In this document: positions 47,701-57,675 of the stretch, piece after piece
Numbering within the stretch: the stretch's first letter is position 1
Layout of the letters: each line of letters begins with the position of its first letter
Source of the DNA: Triglochin maritima
Taxonomy: Eukaryota; Streptophyta; Magnoliopsida; Alismatales; Juncaginaceae
DNA length: 64,000 nucleotides
Direction: 5' to 3'
Assembly (NCBI GenBank): GCA_963682175.1
Contig: OY821784.1
Coordinates: 35,693,621-35,757,620 of the forward strand
The notes under the pieces: model-generated
Databases searched by the model: none
Told to the model about the DNA's origin: nothing
Seen by the model: the letters and a program-made list of their open reading frames with translations, nothing else
Program-made: the position numbers and the translations under genes

Positions 47701-50700
47701 CAATATCCTCCAAGATGAGATCAATGCAATGCGCTGCACAGGGAATCCAAAACAATCTCCTTTTTTGCTTCAACATCCTACCGGCAAGTGCGTACGCGGC
47801 GACGTTGTCGGTGGCCACTTGAACAACGTGTTTTTTGCCAATCTCGCCAACTACCTTGTCCATCAGCTTGTACAGGTAGTCTGCGGTGTGAGAGTGACCG
47901 GAAGCATCTACAGACCTCATGAACATGGTACCTGTTAGACAATTTACTAGAAAATTAATTATATTCCTACCGGACCTATCAGTCCAGCCATCTGTCATCA
48001 ACGTGCACCCGTATGTTGCCCAATCTTGTCTGTACGACTCTAGTATACCTCTAGTGTAGTCAATTTCCTGTTTAAGGCACGACTCACTAACTTCATGATA
48101 CGTCATGTGTTTAAGTCTGAGTCCGTAAGTACAAGTAGCGGATATTGCTTCCTTCCACTCAGGCGTCCTTACAGTGTTGAATGATATACCACATCTATAG
48201 AAAAGCTTAGACCATTTTTGATTAATTGTTTTCCTATCTTCTTTTTTAAACGTTCTTTCGATGGTTGTTTGTTGGGCGTCGGAAGCCACGTTCTTTCCAC
48301 GTCCGCAAAATGATCCTCACAAACGTTGTTTTTGTCTCTTTCGAGAAGGAACGGGAGGTTGGGGTCCGAGCAGAACCGGAACCCGGCCCGGTTTTCAGAT
48401 TAAATTCTATGTTTTCTATGTCTACATAATCATCAAGACATACATTTTCGTTTTGTAATGTCCTACTGTTTCTAATCATGTATGCAGTTATGTCTTGTCT
48501 AACAGAGTCGTGAACTTTATCACAAGGTCTAGCATTGCTACCGGGTGTGTGTGCAAGATGTTGTTTGTGACGGACTATATCACATTTAGTTTCCTTACCA
48601 CATAACTCACAGACAATGCAGTTTTTATCATTAACACTAATGTAATGGACAATATTCCAACCGGGGTCATTTGTACGGGTAGGTCTTAGGTCATCGTAAC
48701 TCTCGTGATGCATGTGGAGACTAGTGTCGGGTACGTAGGTCATATCTTAAAACTAGACTAATATAAAAATTTAGACTGATATGAAAATGAAATATTAATT
48801 CTAAAGAGAAGTTAGAAAGAGTGCACTTGATTTTGGCGGTTGAAGAATGAAGAACCGGATCAGAGACTTCACTTTCCAACTTCAAAACTAAGCACCAGAC
48901 TGGAGACTTAATCGCGAAAACTTGATTATTAGGAAACTTGAATATTAGAATAGAATGATGAAGAAGAGAATGAGAGAGATGTGAAAAATGAAGAGGTTTG
49001 GAGGGGTTTATATAGGATTTGGGGTAGTGACAATCTTGTAATTTAAAAATTAAAAAAATTTAAAAAAGCGGATAGCTGTTGGAGAGTTCTCTCCAACGGC
49101 TATCGCCTAGGCGAGGCGATCGCCCGTTTCGCCCAGCTTTGTTCGGCGAAAGGCGGCCACCGCCCAGGCGACCACGCCGAGAGGCGGTCGCCTACCGCCT
49201 AGGCGACCGCCTACCTGTACATTGGATATGACACAATTATGGCAATGTCAATATTTGCCTTGTTATTTGTTCCATTTCCGAAAACCTAGCTAAAGGCATC
49301 ATTTTACTGGTGCTCTTTTGTACCAGTTAATAAGCAAGGTGAACTATATTTCTTGAGTGAGTTATGAGTGAAACCCTTGCACCTATTGTGGTAGAATGCC
49401 GGGCAAGGACATCAGGGTTGTGCATAGGTCCAAATTGAACCGTACTGGACAGGACCGAATTTTTTAGTTTCTCTCTTGTCCCGAATCAGATTGATTGGAA
49501 CTAAATATTGTTTTTCCCATAATTTTGGTTTAAATACTGAGAAGATATGATAAAAAATGTTAATGAATATCCTAAATAGTGTTATTACATAAAGTAACTT
49601 ATATATCGGTTGAAATTTAATAAAAATTTAATATAAAGTTTATGTAAATACATTTATGTTGGTATAACTAAAAAGCATATATAACTTTTGGTTTAGACCG
49701 AACATGGAAAATTCTGGAATGAACCGGATCTAACCGTGCACAAGTTTCTTGAAACTGGTGGACCGATAACCAGATGTAACCCTAATCGGTCCGGCCTGGA
49801 TCAGAACTTGCACACCCATAGGCAAGGTAGCTAGCGGAGTGGGAGTAATCAATGCATTCACATTGGTATGAAAAATGGTTCCAACATTTCTTTTCCAAAA
49901 TTAGTGCAATGGACAATTCATGTTTCTTAGAGCTACGTCGTCTTGAATTTATTTGAGAAAAGAAAACACTAGTTATTTAAAAACGAACAAAAATAATCAG
50001 TCGACTCCTATCAAGTGTGTGATAGTGGAATACTAGTATGCAACATTATCTTTATATCTTGTAATTACTTATGATTGAGTTGTTATTGGGCAAATCTTGA
50101 TATAATTTCTATCTCAAAGACATTTTTCTTTGAGGTGTTTTAGAGGTGCTAACATTTTCATTGTCCACCGAGGTAATTATTTGATTCAATTTTTTGTGTC
50201 AATCTATTTGTTCGCCAGTTTCAAAGGAGCTCCTCAATAGCATTTTGAAGAAACATAAGACTGAGGGAAAAGAAGAATTGGGTCAAGCACAATTTGCTCA
50301 GTTACTTCAGAATGTTCTCCAAGATCTTGCGGATGCTTTGACTAAAAACCATGTCACCGTCTTGCAGAATATCAAAATTGTCAATGGCTCAAAAATAAGA
50401 AAGGTGTTATTCCTGTTTACGTGGCTTTATCTCTTCAAACGCAACATAAAACACTATACGCTATGACTTCGATTTTATCTGATTCTTAATTCTAATATTT
50501 TGACCTCAAAATATTATTTTAATCAAAATATTATCTTCTGCCAATAACAAATTTGCAGGTTTTGGATGATGAAACTGCTTTACATCAGCTAGTTGAGATA
50601 ATGTACTGTGACTGGGTTTCATTTGAAGTTGAAAAAAAGAACAACGACAGGTTGCGCAATTTTATTCAATCGAAAGCAGAACCTTTAGGCCTTCCTCCAC

Positions 50701-50870
50701 AAGACACCGATGAACTCAAACTTATTTACAATCAGATATTTTTAAGCGTCAGTGAAGAGAAAATTCATGGTGAACTAATCAAGGATACATTTCAGGAGGT
50801 TGTCATGTATGTTCTTGAAAGGTTTGCGGAACAGCTCAATGCGACCCCAGTGTATGTCGTCCAAAGCTAA
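41788..50870 (+). CDS. EF-hand family calcium-binding protein (four exons, 328 aa)
   Basis: Exons inferred: 41788-42082, 45007-45201, 50219-50403 and 50559-50870, with GT..AG borders and consistent phase. The start is the first in-frame ATG (MDEAVGLIVIDGSHLR). Exon 2 holds an EF-hand-like stretch, ENLFTELDVLDTGKLKKNEI. Its 12-residue loop has Asp, Gly and Glu at positions 1, 6 and 12 but lacks acidic residues at 3 and 5, so calcium binding is doubtful. This is followed by RNALDHMGVDMGVPPFS. Exon 3 has GQAQFAQLLQNVLQDLADAL and VTVLQNIKIVNGSKIRK; exon 4 is helical and ends VYVVQS. I recognise this as the plant 'calcium-binding EF-hand family protein' group of unknown role. Introns of 2.9 and 5.0 kb hold several DNA transposons, all of which must be spliced out. 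Confidence 0.82.
42083..45006. other. First intron of the EF-hand gene
   Basis: Long AT-rich intron with a MITE (43047-43380). A 68-codon minus-strand open frame at 42210-42416 has no family resemblance. The rest holds nothing recognisable. Confidence 0.5.
43047..43380. mobile_element. MITE, probably hAT-type
   Basis: A 334-bp insert flanked by TGGTCTTGAC on both sides (43037-43046 and 43381-43390). It is made of repeated GATGCGG, GCATCC and GATGCAG motifs in inverted arrangement and has no coding capacity. Confidence 0.7.
45959..49223 (-). mobile_element. hAT transposon inside intron 2 of the EF-hand gene
   Basis: A minus-strand hAT transposase lies within DNA bounded by arrays of CGCCTAGGCG palindromes (45970-46022 and 49100-49216). 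A near-perfect 8-bp duplication, AGATATGA on the left and GGATATGA on the right (49224-49231), flanks it, the hAT size. Terminal sequences TGTTCACG and, reversed, TGTACAGG are imperfect inverted repeats. Confidence 0.8.
46296..48743 (-). pseudogene. hAT transposase (BED finger, DUF659, hAT dimerisation), inactivated
   Basis: The minus strand from 48743 encodes a BED zinc finger (CELCGKETKCDIVRHKQHLA). A frame change near 48250-48290 leads to the DUF659 core (WATYGCTLMTDGWTDRSGRN, HVVQVATDNVAAYALAG, FWIPCAAHCIDLILEDI). Another change near 47395 gives QVIDLIDTMWGPGKMMSS. The C-terminal hAT dimerisation region reads SASGCERN, then TGA where Trp is expected (46845-46847), then SVFEQLHSTRRNMLAVKKMN and DLVYVDYNQKLRQM. 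The tail is acidic. Two shifts could be introns, but the stop in the CERNWS motif shows loss of function. Confidence 0.83.
49413..49820. mobile_element. MITE with TGTGCA/TGCACA ends
   Basis: About 410 bp starting GGGTTGTGCATAGGTCC and ending with a reversed form, CTTGCACACCCATA. Inner ends carry GGACCGAA/CCGGTCC motifs. Non-coding. Target duplication not clear. Confidence 0.5.
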
Positions 50871-52409
50871 GGCCTGTCTTCGCTTTCTTACTCTTATGAA
50901 ATGAGTTATTATTACTTTTTTTATCTCAATTTTCCAGTGTATAATTCTAAGTTGCTGCCCTTATTTGCTTACTGTACAAAATGATTGTGGCATGCAATGG
51001 TAGTTGAAACTGAGCAATTATAAAATTTAAAATGTAGCCTTTGGTATGTTTATATCATCTATGAAAATTCCCTATTTTCTTGTTAGGATGTGATTGGTTT
51101 GGAGGAATTCAAAGAACTTTTGAAACTCTATTTCCATGACTTCATTGTACTCTGGAGTGGAAGTGGAGGAAGTCATCTCAAATACAAAATTATAATGGGG
51201 TGAAATCTTTGGAATTAGATTTTCAAATTTTAAATAAGTTTTCCTGGAAACTAATTATTAGAATTAGTTCTAGTTTGGGAGGTCGTGGTGGTGTGTACTT
51301 GTGGGAGATGCATGTTTGGGAGGTTTGGAGTTGGGAGGTGGTTTGGAGTGGGGAGAAGATGAGGATGGTGGTTAGGAGGAAATAGGATGGTGGACATTGG
51401 AAAGGTTTGTGTTTTGTTTGGTTTAGTGTTTAAATAAGGGCTGGCAATTTGTGTGTCGTGTTTTTTATTGTTGATGGTTGATGGTTGATGGTTGAAACAT
51501 GTTAGGCTGATGTTTTCGTTCAAAATACATCTTCTTTAACCATTTCAAGGTAAATTATAGATGACTATCCTACAAAAAATGTTCAATATGTATTTTCGTG
51601 TAAAATTAACATGTATAAAATCGTGTTGTTAGCATGTCTAATCGTGTCTTGTTATTTTTATGCTTATTTTTCATAAATCTTCATAACTAAGTTAATGGAC
51701 AATAATAAAAATTATTATGTTTCATTATGTTTTAATCTGTGTCATGGAATCATGTGTTTCGTGTAATCGTGTCGTATCAGAAATTATTAGCCCTAAGTTT
51801 ATGGCTAACGTCTAGTTAAAGGTTTCAATTTCTCTTTTCAAAGCGAATTGATGTTACAGTAAGTAAATGTTATACAAAATGTGGTTAGTTTAGTTGGTAC
51901 ATCTTTATCTGAGATTCAGTTTTTAAGTTAAATGTTTTTCCAGAATATTTAAATTATATGTTGGAAGTTGAAACTTAATTTAAGTTATAAATAAAATGCT
52001 TTTGAAAAAATAAAAAAAACTAATGTGCGAGTAGAATTTGAAAATCACTATAGACAGTTGAATACGTAGTTTTTAGTTGAGGTAACCTTAAAGTGATTAG
52101 CTAAATTATTTTGACTTGGAAAGTTAAAACTTTTTGTGTAGTGATAAAAGAAGAATGATTTCCACATGCAATGTTTCGTTGAAATATTTTTAAATAATCA
52201 TTTGAGATAATTCAATCTTTAGTCCAACAAATTTTTTATTTCTATAACTAAACATCATGCAACTCATTGATGTTAGAATTCGATATTTGATTTAAGCTAA
52301 TCAAAAACAAATGACTACCATGTGAGTTATTCCACTTGGTTTTTAAAAATTGTATTGGGTTAAGTCAATGTGTGTGTTTCTTTTTTGAAATTTGGTAGTT
52401 TTATTAGTC
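50871..52409. other. 3' region of the EF-hand gene and spacer
   Basis: Contains the 3' untranslated region. At 51090-51190 a stretch (GGAAGTGGAGGAAGTCAT) resembles part of the repeat at 62064-62310, hinting at a shared MITE-like family. No coding signal. Confidence 0.4.
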
Positions 52410-52514
52410 AAAAAATTTCAAAATAGATTTTTTTTTAAATTGTCAAAATAAACATCTTTAAAAATAATTTTGACACTAAACTTACTGTCACCACGTGATG
52501 ACACGTGACAGTAG

Positions 52515-52755
52515 GGCAGTGCATCCGGTCCGGACCGGACCGGATTTTTATCCGGGGACCGAAGACCGGACCAGACCGAACCAGTACGGTCAAAAACCGA
52601 ATTTTTTAAATTAAAAAAAAATTGGACCGGTCCGGACCGGACCAAACCCGAAATTTTATAATTTGCCGGACTGAAACCCGGACCGGACCGGATTTTTCCA
52701 AAAAAATTCAAACCGACTGGTCCGGTCCGATTGACCGGGTCAACCCGAAATCTGC
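52515..52755. mobile_element. MITE inserted in the left TIR
   Basis: About 240 bp starting TAGGGCAGTGCATCCGG and ending GCTCTCCCTA, packed with GGTCCGGACC palindromes. Removing it restores colinearity with the right TIR (GTGAC joined to GACGGC). The flanks CGTGACAG and CGCGACGG agree at 6 of 8 bases, in line with an old hAT-type duplication. Confidence 0.65.
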
Positions 52756-52796
52756 TCTCCCTACGCGACGGCGACGAGTTTATTTTTTAGTGTATA

Positions 52797-53075
52797 CATA
52801 ACTCGACATCAGCAGTGCCGAGTTCTGCTTGAGAGAACTCGACATCACCAGTGCCGAGTTCATTTTGGTTTTTATAGGGAACACTTGATATTTTCCTAAT
52901 TGAACTCGGTATCATCTGGGCCGAGTTCTCTTGGATTGAACTTGGCAACATGAGTGTCGAGTTCTTTTGGATTGACATCGGCAACAGGAGTGCCGAGTTT
53001 CACCAAAGAGAAATTCGGCAGTACAAGTGCTGATCAATCCAAGAGAACTCGGCAGTACAAGTGCCGAGTTCTTTT
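52797..53075. repeat. Subterminal ACTCGGCA palindrome array (left)
   Basis: About seven units of 30-45 bp of the form AACTCGGCAGTACAAGTGCC followed by GAGTTC. They mirror the array at 55728-55960 and are presumed protein-binding or structural sites. Confidence 0.75.
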
Positions 53076-53459
53076 CACCACCACGGAAAGTTCATTTAAT
53101 TTAAGAACTCGACGAATTCATTTCCTGTTTCAATTCTTTTTTACAATAATGACAATCATTACAATTACAAAAATTTCAATACAAACACAACTATTTCCAA
53201 GTAGAAAAATACAACAAACATCATCATTTCTCACTTCCTAAAGTTCAACAAACACCAAAAATCCAACTACCAAAAATTCAACAAACACAATCATTTTCAA
53301 CTACAAATATTGCAACAAACACAATCATTTCAACCACAAAACACAAACAACTACGATAAAATCAAAATAACATCCAAAAGAACAAGTTTAACATTTTAAC
53401 GTAAATAAAACCAACACTAATGTAATAACCAAATAAGTTTAATACAACCAAATATTTAT

Positions 53460-55060
53460 TCTAAGTGATCTCTCAATCTCTTCTTATTTTTAGGACGTGC
53501 TTGAGCACGCCTTCCCCCGGCCGCGTCTCCCTCCTCGTGTTGCATTCTCTGTCTGTTCTGTATCCTGAGTTAGACCACCACCGTCTTCTTGTGTGTGTGG
53601 ATCTTCTTCTTCAACGACGTGATCCTGACTGAACCGTAATGTGAGTTCTTCAACACCAAAACACATAAGTCAGGCATTCATTTTTTCCTTCAACTTTCTA
53701 ACCATCGAAGAGTTTGTCTTGTGATCTCTCATCGCCTTCGTGGAACTCATGAACTCCGTGCACCTGCAGACAATTAAATTGTTTAACAAACATTAAACAC
53801 AATTTAAAAACATCGTAATTGCTTAATTAAATGTTTAGATATTACCATCTCACACTGTACGCATTACTTTTCGGAGCCAAAGTGTGGTGAATAATCCAAC
53901 GTATTGTGATGTTCCAGTATCATTCCATATATAACTGTGTGCTCTTTTCAGGAGTGGCACCTAAGAGTGGTCACTCATATTGTAGATGATCTCTTCTATG
54001 ATACCAATGCTAACTGAATATGTGATTTTCCACCAACCAATTAACGACTGCTCTCCCCTGAGCTGATTTCACTTCATGTCTCTCCATCGGCTCTGGAATG
54101 TATTGCTATAACCGAACTGCATCATGACTCAGTCTGGACAATGCATAACCACCTCTCCAAAATGTATAAGTCATGTACGACTCGTCCAAATCTCAGAACA
54201 TTTTGTATATAGTGGTGGTAACTGACTAAGATCAAAATGCTCATACGGATCTCATGTGACATGGTCGACCTCCTGCACGTCGAGCTCATTCCGATAAAAA
54301 TCAAGTGTTGTCGTCTTACCACTACCCTTAAATGTTCTTGGGCGTCTCCAACGGGAACCTAATGGTGCTCTGTCGTCCTCCGGGTACAGCAACAATCTGC
54401 TCTTCAAATGTCTCCCAATGTGGAAATGTTCTCAGCACCACAACTGCCAAAATGTAAGAAATCCGCACAGATGTTTGGTTGGAATCAATGCAGCTTCGTC
54501 CAAACTGTGATATAAGTGGGTCATAGCCGCACTACCACAACTATACTCCAATGTGACAGCCAAATCTTTGAACAAAATAACGTACTTCCAGTGAACCATT
54601 GTTCCGTTCTTATCAGCCAAAATATTGCATCATAGCTGGAACAGAATAAAGGTTATAGTGTGTCTGGTAATCGTAACCTCATCAACATCGAAAGCGACGT
54701 CCTCAAACTGCGTTTGCAACCAATGCAAAGTTACCAAACATTACCACCCAAGCCATCCGGACACTGGCCCAATAAATCCATGCAGACAACTGACCAATCG
54801 TAATCATGTGACTTACATACCGACAAACCGTCTACCCGTAATCCCGTAATCAATGAAATGACACGCAAGGTGCAAGTGATTTCACCATGTCGTAGGTGAA
54901 AGGAATGAGTCTCTGATCTTTAACGCTCCACCATCACCCCCGACAATGTATGGTCTAACTGTACTCGGCCTAACTGAGTGACTGTGTAAAAGTCTGTCAG
55001 TTCTAGCAGAAACCACATCCTCTCATCAGTTATCTGTCAAGTGTTGAGTTTGAATCCGTG
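53460..55060 (-). pseudogene. Plant mobile domain (MAIN-like) protein gene, decayed
   Basis: On the minus strand, 54620-54435 reads LFKDLAVTLEYSCGSAAMTH, then LYHSLDEAALIPTKHLCG and FLTFWQLWC, the PMD repeat YxWGSAxLxxLYxxLC with LxLLQLWxWEH. After a TGA at 54432-54434 (Trp expected), it continues EHFHIGRHLKSRLLLY and RWRRPRTFKG up to another TGA at 54252-54254 (Trp expected), then DPYEHFDLSQLPPLY. Further words lead to 53470, where a basic tail is read. These match rice-type PMD proteins over the middle of the domain. Both stops are TGG to TGA changes. It is a relic and only distantly like the PMD gene at 11233-13926. Confidence 0.68.
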
Positions 55061-55658
55061 TTCAACGCATTTTACTCCCTCTCCTATATTTTCAAATTCG
55101 TAAATTTGAAACCTACACTATAGAACGAACTAACAATACTACAAATAACATGTCAAATTCCAAACATCTAAATACAGTCAAACAACATGCAAATCACCAC
55201 ATATTTAACAGACATATTTCTCAACTTCAACACATTTTTTTCCATTAAACCCCACATACATTCATTACTCTATTTTTAAGATTACAATAATCAAACTTAA
55301 ATTCTCACTTACAATCAGAGTCACATACATTCAAACCCAATTAATCCATTTTTAAATTTACATTCATTAAAACTCACATACATTTAAACCAAAACAACAA
55401 CTACTTTTAAGATTACTACCGTAGACCTACAATCAACAAAAATAAAATAAATAATCAACTAATAAACAAGAAATAAATAGTTTAGCCTAAAAACCCAAAA
55501 TCGAAATCGGGTTTGCACCAAAACGGATTCATAAACCAACAAAAACACTACAATCATACCTAAAATAACAATGTACATCATCCTGATACTTAAAAAGACA
55601 AAAAAACGATGGAAAACGAAGAAAAATCGAAACCCTAAATCTCAAAATCACGAGAACT

Positions 55659-55659
<1 letters not shown>

Positions 55660-55702
<43 letters not shown>
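55660..55702 (+). repeat. 43-nt guanine homopolymer
   Basis: An unbroken run of 43 G between GAGAACTC and TCGGGTTG, next to the right subterminal array of the PMD element and upstream of its gene. It could be real slippage from a CGGG site or an assembly artefact. Confidence 0.9.
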
Positions 55703-55703
<1 letters not shown>

Positions 55704-55727
55704 CGGGTTGTTTATATAGCCCGACAA

Positions 55728-55960
55728 AACTCGGCGTTGGGGATGCCGAGTTCACTTACAAACATGACTCTCCAACCGTCTCATGCACGATCTCTCTAAG
55801 TTCGGAGAATAAAAACCAAAATAAACTTGGCACGGGTACTGTCGAGTTCTCTTTCGTGAAACTCGGCACTGGTACTGTCGAGTTCTCTCAAACAAAACTC
55901 GACACTGGTGATGCTAAATTCTCTCAAGCAGAACTCGATATTGTTGATGTTGAGTTCTGT
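55728..55960. repeat. Subterminal ACTCGGCA palindrome array (right)
   Basis: About six units of AACTCGGCACTGGTACTGTC followed by GAGTTC, in inverted orientation relative to the left array. Confidence 0.75.
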
Positions 55961-56090
55961 ATACAATAAAAAACAAACTTGCCGTCGTCACGTGTCACCA
56001 CGTGGTAGCAGCAGATCTAGTGTGGAAAAAAAATTGGAGGTTTATTTCGGCAATTTAAAAAAAACTATTTTGAAAAAAAAATCCTTACAA

Positions 56091-57439
56091 ATATTCTTTG
56101 CTAAAATTTTAATGTCCAATTTTAACAATCCTGCCATTAGAAATTTACCTTTTGAATTTCTTATTTGAAACATTCTTTACTAAAATTTCAAAGTCAAATT
56201 CTAACAATTTTTCCAAAAATTTACAATTGCAGTTATTTTCGGTTGATAGCTGTGCAAAAGGTTTCCATGTTAGTGTAGTTTCAAACTACATTAAGATCAT
56301 ATTTGGTTTCCGTAAGTATTGAATTTAATAATTTCGAACTACATTGACTTGATGTTTGGTTTCAATGTACTTACCAATATAATATAATCTAACTACATTT
56401 TAAATTATTTTTTATTGTTTTGGTGAGAAAATTAAAAGTTGTAATTAGAATTAACTCGTTAAAGTTGTAGTCCAATTAAAATATGATGCATCAACTCATT
56501 TTAAATGGCTCAAAACATGTCAATTCATTAAACAAAACGTTTACTTTTGTTTTCATATTGAGCTTCAACATGAGTGACATGAACTTTACCAAGACACAAT
56601 TTGGGCCTTAAAACATACGTCAACAAAATTACAGCCAACATGCCCAGAGGAAAACCAAACAACAGAAATTGATGACATCTAATCACATTGGGTCTGTCAA
56701 GTTAATGCTTATAAGCTAGTACCAAAATGCTTCCCCTATGAAAGCCAGCAGTAAGAATTACACTTGCATTACTCAGTCCTTTGCTGCAGCAAACCTATAC
56801 TACCAGCAATTCCTAAAAGAAATAGAAAACAAACACAAATAAGACAGGAGGAGAAGTCCACCAATGCTCTGAAGAGAGTTGTACATAAAAAGTTTATTCT
56901 AACAAGGAAAATGTGTTCTAAGTGATATTGCTCATTTCCCTGTTAAGGTGTAATTGACAGACAGGAAGTGTTGTTAAAGGAAAATTTTAGTTCCTGAAAC
57001 TCTAGTACACTTTCTAAGGATTGGTAGGATGTATATTTATGTTGAACACTTGGAAGCGGAGGAAAATCGATTTATGTAATAGCGAGACAAGAATAAAAGT
57101 TCTTTGGTTTTAAAATATAAGTAGTAGAGCTTTGTTCAAGTTAACTTTGTTTCAGATAAGAAACTACAATCAAAATTTTAAAATTTTCTGCAAACCAATC
57201 ACCAACCCCAAAGTTCAGTTTCCCGCTTCAATGATGTTTTGGTGAGTGTGGAATAGTATGTTTATTTCGTCATAAAACGTCACGTACCTCAATTTTCAAA
57301 AGCTAGATAAGAAATCTAACTTGTGTCAATTTCCACTGTGTCAAAGATTAAGTTGTTTTTTGACATTTGGAACATCATGGACTATATCAAAGGGTTATTT
57401 AAACGATCTGCATTTCTTTTATTGTGGAATCGCAGATGA
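56091..57439. other. Spacer downstream of the ribosome recycling factor gene
   Basis: AT-rich, no coding signal. Confidence 0.4.
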
Positions 57440-57580
57440 TCAGTTGCATTTGCATCATTTGGGTCAATTGGAAACAACCTCACTGTTTTACAGTGGTAAA
57501 GTTGCGTACATCTGACCCCCCTTACCTCGCTTAGACGGGAGCCTCTTCTGAGGCATTGGGGTTATGTTGATGTTGATAAG
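57440..57580 (+). repeat. 3' part of an Au-type SINE
   Basis: It contains GTTGCATTTGCATCATTTGG, GTCAATTGGAAACAACCTC, GTTGCGTACATCTGACCCCC and a GGGGTTATGTTGATGTTGAT tail, the familiar 3' body of the widespread plant Au SINE. The tRNA-like promoter part is missing or too diverged. Confidence 0.6.
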
Positions 57581-57675
57581 AAATTTAACTTCTTAAGTAC
57601 TGGAATTAGAATTTAACAATGTGTCGAGCATTCACAAATACTACTTTAAACTCAAAACAACAGCGAAGCATATTA

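Larger units (their letters stand above)
52410..56090 (-). mobile_element. Old Mutator-like element carrying a PMD gene
   Basis: The outer 100-150 bp at each side are inverted copies: TTCAAAATAG, AAATTG, AAATAAAC, CACGTG and GACACGTGAC occur in the same order from each end. Inside these lie inverted arrays of ACTCGGCA..TGCCGAGTTC (52797-53075 and 55728-55960). The interior encodes a decayed PMD protein on the minus strand and no transposase, so it was probably non-autonomous. A MITE has split the left TIR. I could not define a target duplication. Confidence 0.65.

Noticed and set aside
52418..52711. Open frame in the GGTCCGG-rich MITE
   Set aside because: It reads the MITE palindromes (RSGP repeats), not a protein.
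55571..55969. Poly-glycine open frame
   Set aside because: Created by the 43-G run and the subterminal repeat array.
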